Source of the DNA: Lachnospiraceae bacterium
Lineage (GTDB): Bacteria; Bacillota; Clostridia; Lachnospirales; Lachnospiraceae
Assembly (NCBI GenBank): GCA_900765975.1
Contig: CAAFTS010000078.1
Coordinates: 1-6,544 of the forward strand
Direction of reading: 5' to 3'
DNA length: 6,544 bases
Shown here: positions 5,417 to 6,544 of the stretch, piece after piece
Layout: each line of letters begins with the position of its first letter
Position numbering within the stretch: position 1 is the stretch's first letter
The notes under the pieces: model-generated
What the model saw: only the letters and a program-made list of their open reading frames with translations
What the model was told of the DNA's origin: nothing
Databases searched by the model: none
Translations under genes and position numbers: made by a program

Positions 5417-5905
5417 ATGAACAAACGATTATGTACCATACTTTTATTATTCGGAATGTTTACAACGCTTTTAACTGGATGCACACCAAAATCTGAAACA
5501 GAAACTTCTGCCCAGCCAACAATTGAACAAAATGAGCCATTACAGGAAATCACACTGAACGAAGTAGCTCACTCTATTTTTTATGCCCCAATGTACGTTG
5601 CAATTGAAAAAGGATATTTTGAAGATGAAGGAATTCAACTAAACCTAGTGTGTGGATTTGGAGCTGATAAAGTCATGACAGCCGTTCTGTCAGGCGAAGC
5701 TGAAATTGGATTTATGGGGTCTGAATCTTCCATCTACACCTACAATGAAGGGGCCAATGACTATGTCGTAAATTTTGCGCAGCTTACTCAGCGTGCCGGA
5801 AATTTTCTAGTTGCCCGAAACAAAGAAGACCATTTTTCATGGACAGATTTGAAAGGCACTACTGTACTTGGTGGCCGCAAAGGTGGCGTACATATATTAA
5901 TGTAA
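5417..5905 (+). pseudogene. ABC transporter substrate-binding lipoprotein (NMT1/SsuA-like), truncated at about half length
   Basis: The 162-residue product begins with a lipoprotein signal: MNKR, a hydrophobic stretch (7-19) and lipobox LLTGC with C22 as the lipidated residue. A Ser/Thr/Glu linker (23-43) follows. Residues 44-157 match the first lobe of the NMT1/THI5-like periplasmic-binding fold: ITLNEVAHSIFYAPMYVAIE, KGYFEDEGIQLNL, AVLSGEAEIGFMGSE and DLKGTTVLGGRKGG. Intact relatives are about 320-340 residues, with a second lobe that closes over the ligand. Here family-like sequence stops after GGRKGG (about position 5887) and the frame ends five residues later, so half the binding site is missing and a working receptor is unlikely. 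The usual permease and ATPase genes do not follow. The ligand of this family may be a thiamine precursor, sulfonate or other small molecule; none can be chosen. The loss looks like a rearrangement or insertion, not a frameshift, because no other frame continues the fold. Confidence 0.88.
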
Positions 5906-5982
5906 ATTTGGAGAGTATTGTAATTTTATGTAACTGGGTGGATGGGATGAATAGTGCGAAAGAATTTCAGACATTGAAATAA
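5887..5982 (+). other. Orphan open-frame tail after the lipoprotein break, possible gene remnant
   Basis: In the frame shifted by +2 relative to the lipoprotein gene, 31 codons stay open to a TAA at 5980-5982 and end CNWVDGMNSAKEFQTLK. The composition looks protein-like (W, C and charged residues in a balanced mix), but no ribosome binding site precedes the internal ATG at 5947. It could be the 3' end of a gene whose body was lost at the same junction that cut the lipoprotein gene. I do not recognise the family, and chance is a real alternative at this length. Confidence 0.3.
5964..5980. repeat. Short inverted repeat next to the Abi-gene terminator
   Basis: ATTTCA (5964-5969) and TGAAAT (5975-5980) are perfect complements around 5 bases. 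The left arm can alternatively pair, as ATTTCAG (5964-5970), with CTGAAAT (5991-5997). It is AT-rich and weak alone, but it is the leftmost of three consecutive dyads. Confidence 0.35.
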
Positions 5983-5998
5983 AAAATATCCTGAAATC

Positions 5999-6028
5999 AA
6001 AAGAGGAGCCAGATTTCTCCGGCTCCTC
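5999..6028 (-). terminator. Intrinsic terminator of the Abi-family gene
   Basis: Read on the minus strand, a perfect 8-bp GC-rich stem (GAGGAGCC at 6021-6028 with GGCTCCTC at 6003-6010) around a 10-base loop is followed by TTTT. It lies about 75 bases after the Abi-family stop codon. In the plus direction no T-tract follows, so it does not terminate the truncated lipoprotein transcript efficiently. Confidence 0.85.
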
Positions 6029-6031
6029 CAA

Positions 6032-6053
6032 GTATGTGTCCGCAAACACATAC
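6032..6053. repeat. Second perfect 8-bp hairpin three bases before the terminator
   Basis: GTATGTGT (6032-6039) and ACACATAC (6046-6053) are perfect complements around the 6-base loop CCGCAA. In the Abi-gene transcript it comes first, then the terminator hairpin follows after three bases (6029-6031). It has no T-tract on either side, so it is not a terminator by itself. It might protect the 3' end of the mRNA or be part of an element end. Confidence 0.6.
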
Positions 6054-6102
6054 CCCAATTGCTATTAATAATATACTATAATAACGAAAAATATGCAATA
6101 GA

Positions 6103-6544
6103 TTAGATTGAATTTTTTAATATTGTCATCCGCGAAAACAAGTCTGGATGAACGGTGATTGCAGCTACGGCAGAACTAACCTGCCCCTCATATTCTTTAG
6201 TTATTTTTTCAAATTCTCTTATAAATGCTTTGATTTCAGTTTTGGACACCTTCAACAACTTTAAGAAATAACATATAAGAATGATATAATCTCCTATAGT
6301 CTTAAAATTTATGTATGGTAATCCCATTTCTGACATTAGACATTGCTTCATAGGTTTCGATGGATCCATTTTTCTAAAACGTGTATCATAAACAACATCA
6401 TTATGTGCGATAGCATTTCTTAAATCTTTTAATGCATATACATATTTATAGACTAACGTACAATTGGTATCGCTGGACAAATTCAAACCAATATTTCTTG
6501 AATTTTTTTTTCTGACATCTTGTGTTAAGCAGGAAAGAAGATAT
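6103..6544 (-). CDS. Abi family protein (AbiD/AbiF-like, Abi_2), N-terminus beyond the window
   Basis: The minus-strand frame is open from the right edge to TAA at 6103-6105, giving at least 146 residues. There is no good start inside: the first candidate is a TTG at 6484-6486 without a ribosome binding site, and protein-like sequence (YLLSCLTQDVRKKNSRNIG) continues above it to the edge. I therefore read it as the C-terminal half of a longer protein. The diagnostic segment is YVYALKDLRNAIAHNDVVYD, followed by TRFRK. The RN-xxx-H (here LRNAIAHN) signature belongs to the Abi/HEPN-like group, in which Arg and His form a putative RNase site. A helical tail follows (IGDYIILICYFLKLLKVSK). Relatives act in abortive infection, stopping phage growth by killing or arresting the infected cell; that activity is inferred here. 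It has its own terminator and lies beside a broken transporter gene, typical of an accessory region. The family call is from recognition, not a search. Confidence 0.8.
   Translation of the reverse strand, partial: YLLSCLTQDVRKKNSRNIGLNLSSDTNCTLVYKYVYALKDLRNAIAHNDVVYDTRFRKMDPSKPMKQCLMSEMGLPYINFKTIGDYIILICYFLKLLKVSKTEIKAFIREFEKITKEYEGQVSSAVAAITVHPDLFSRMTILKNSI

Noticed and set aside
5417..5990. A simple frameshift in the lipoprotein gene
   Set aside because: Neither of the other two plus frames after 5887 continues the second lobe of the binding protein, so a one-base error does not explain the early stop.

Overview
The window looks like chromosome from a low-GC Gram-positive anaerobe, most likely a Clostridia member of the Lachnospiraceae type. 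The signs are AT-rich coding sequence, strong AGGAGG-type ribosome binding sites, a full-length PcrA helicase, a YerC/YecD-type TrpR-like regulator, a DUF1836 protein, and a lipoprotein with an LTGC lipobox. Assignment below family level is inference.

Left part (1-3306, all minus strand). From right to left in the direction of transcription: pcrA, a small one-pass membrane protein with a very acidic tail, and the N-terminal two fifths or so of an RlmD/RlmCD-type 23S rRNA uracil methyltransferase that runs off the left edge. Each gene seems to have its own control. pcrA has a near-consensus promoter with a LexA-like box between -35 and -10. The small gene has an extended -10 promoter and a terminator hairpin.

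Middle (3307-5285). pcrA is divergent from a DUF1836 gene (plus strand) whose promoter carries overlapping inverted repeats. A perfect 17-bp bidirectional terminator separates the convergent DUF1836 and yerC genes. yerC lies 62 bp downstream of a YcdX-family PHP phosphohydrolase on the same strand. The two can be read as a pair, although yerC also seems to have its own promoter. The PHP gene has a dyad over its promoter and start region.

Right part (5286-6544). Divergent from the PHP gene is an ABC-transporter substrate-binding lipoprotein that loses family-like sequence abruptly after about residue 157, roughly half its usual length. Beyond the break lies about 200 bp of non-coding sequence with an orphan open-frame tail and consecutive hairpins. 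It ends at the C-terminal part of an Abi-family (AbiD/AbiF-like) protein on the minus strand, cut by the right edge. The simplest reading is that conserved housekeeping chromosome on the left meets a rearrangement or accessory-island boundary near position 5887.

No tRNA, rRNA, CRISPR array or complete insertion sequence was seen, and no gene-free stretch exceeds 300 bases. No clearly new system is present; the best leads are the broken lipoprotein/Abi junction and the three promoter operators.
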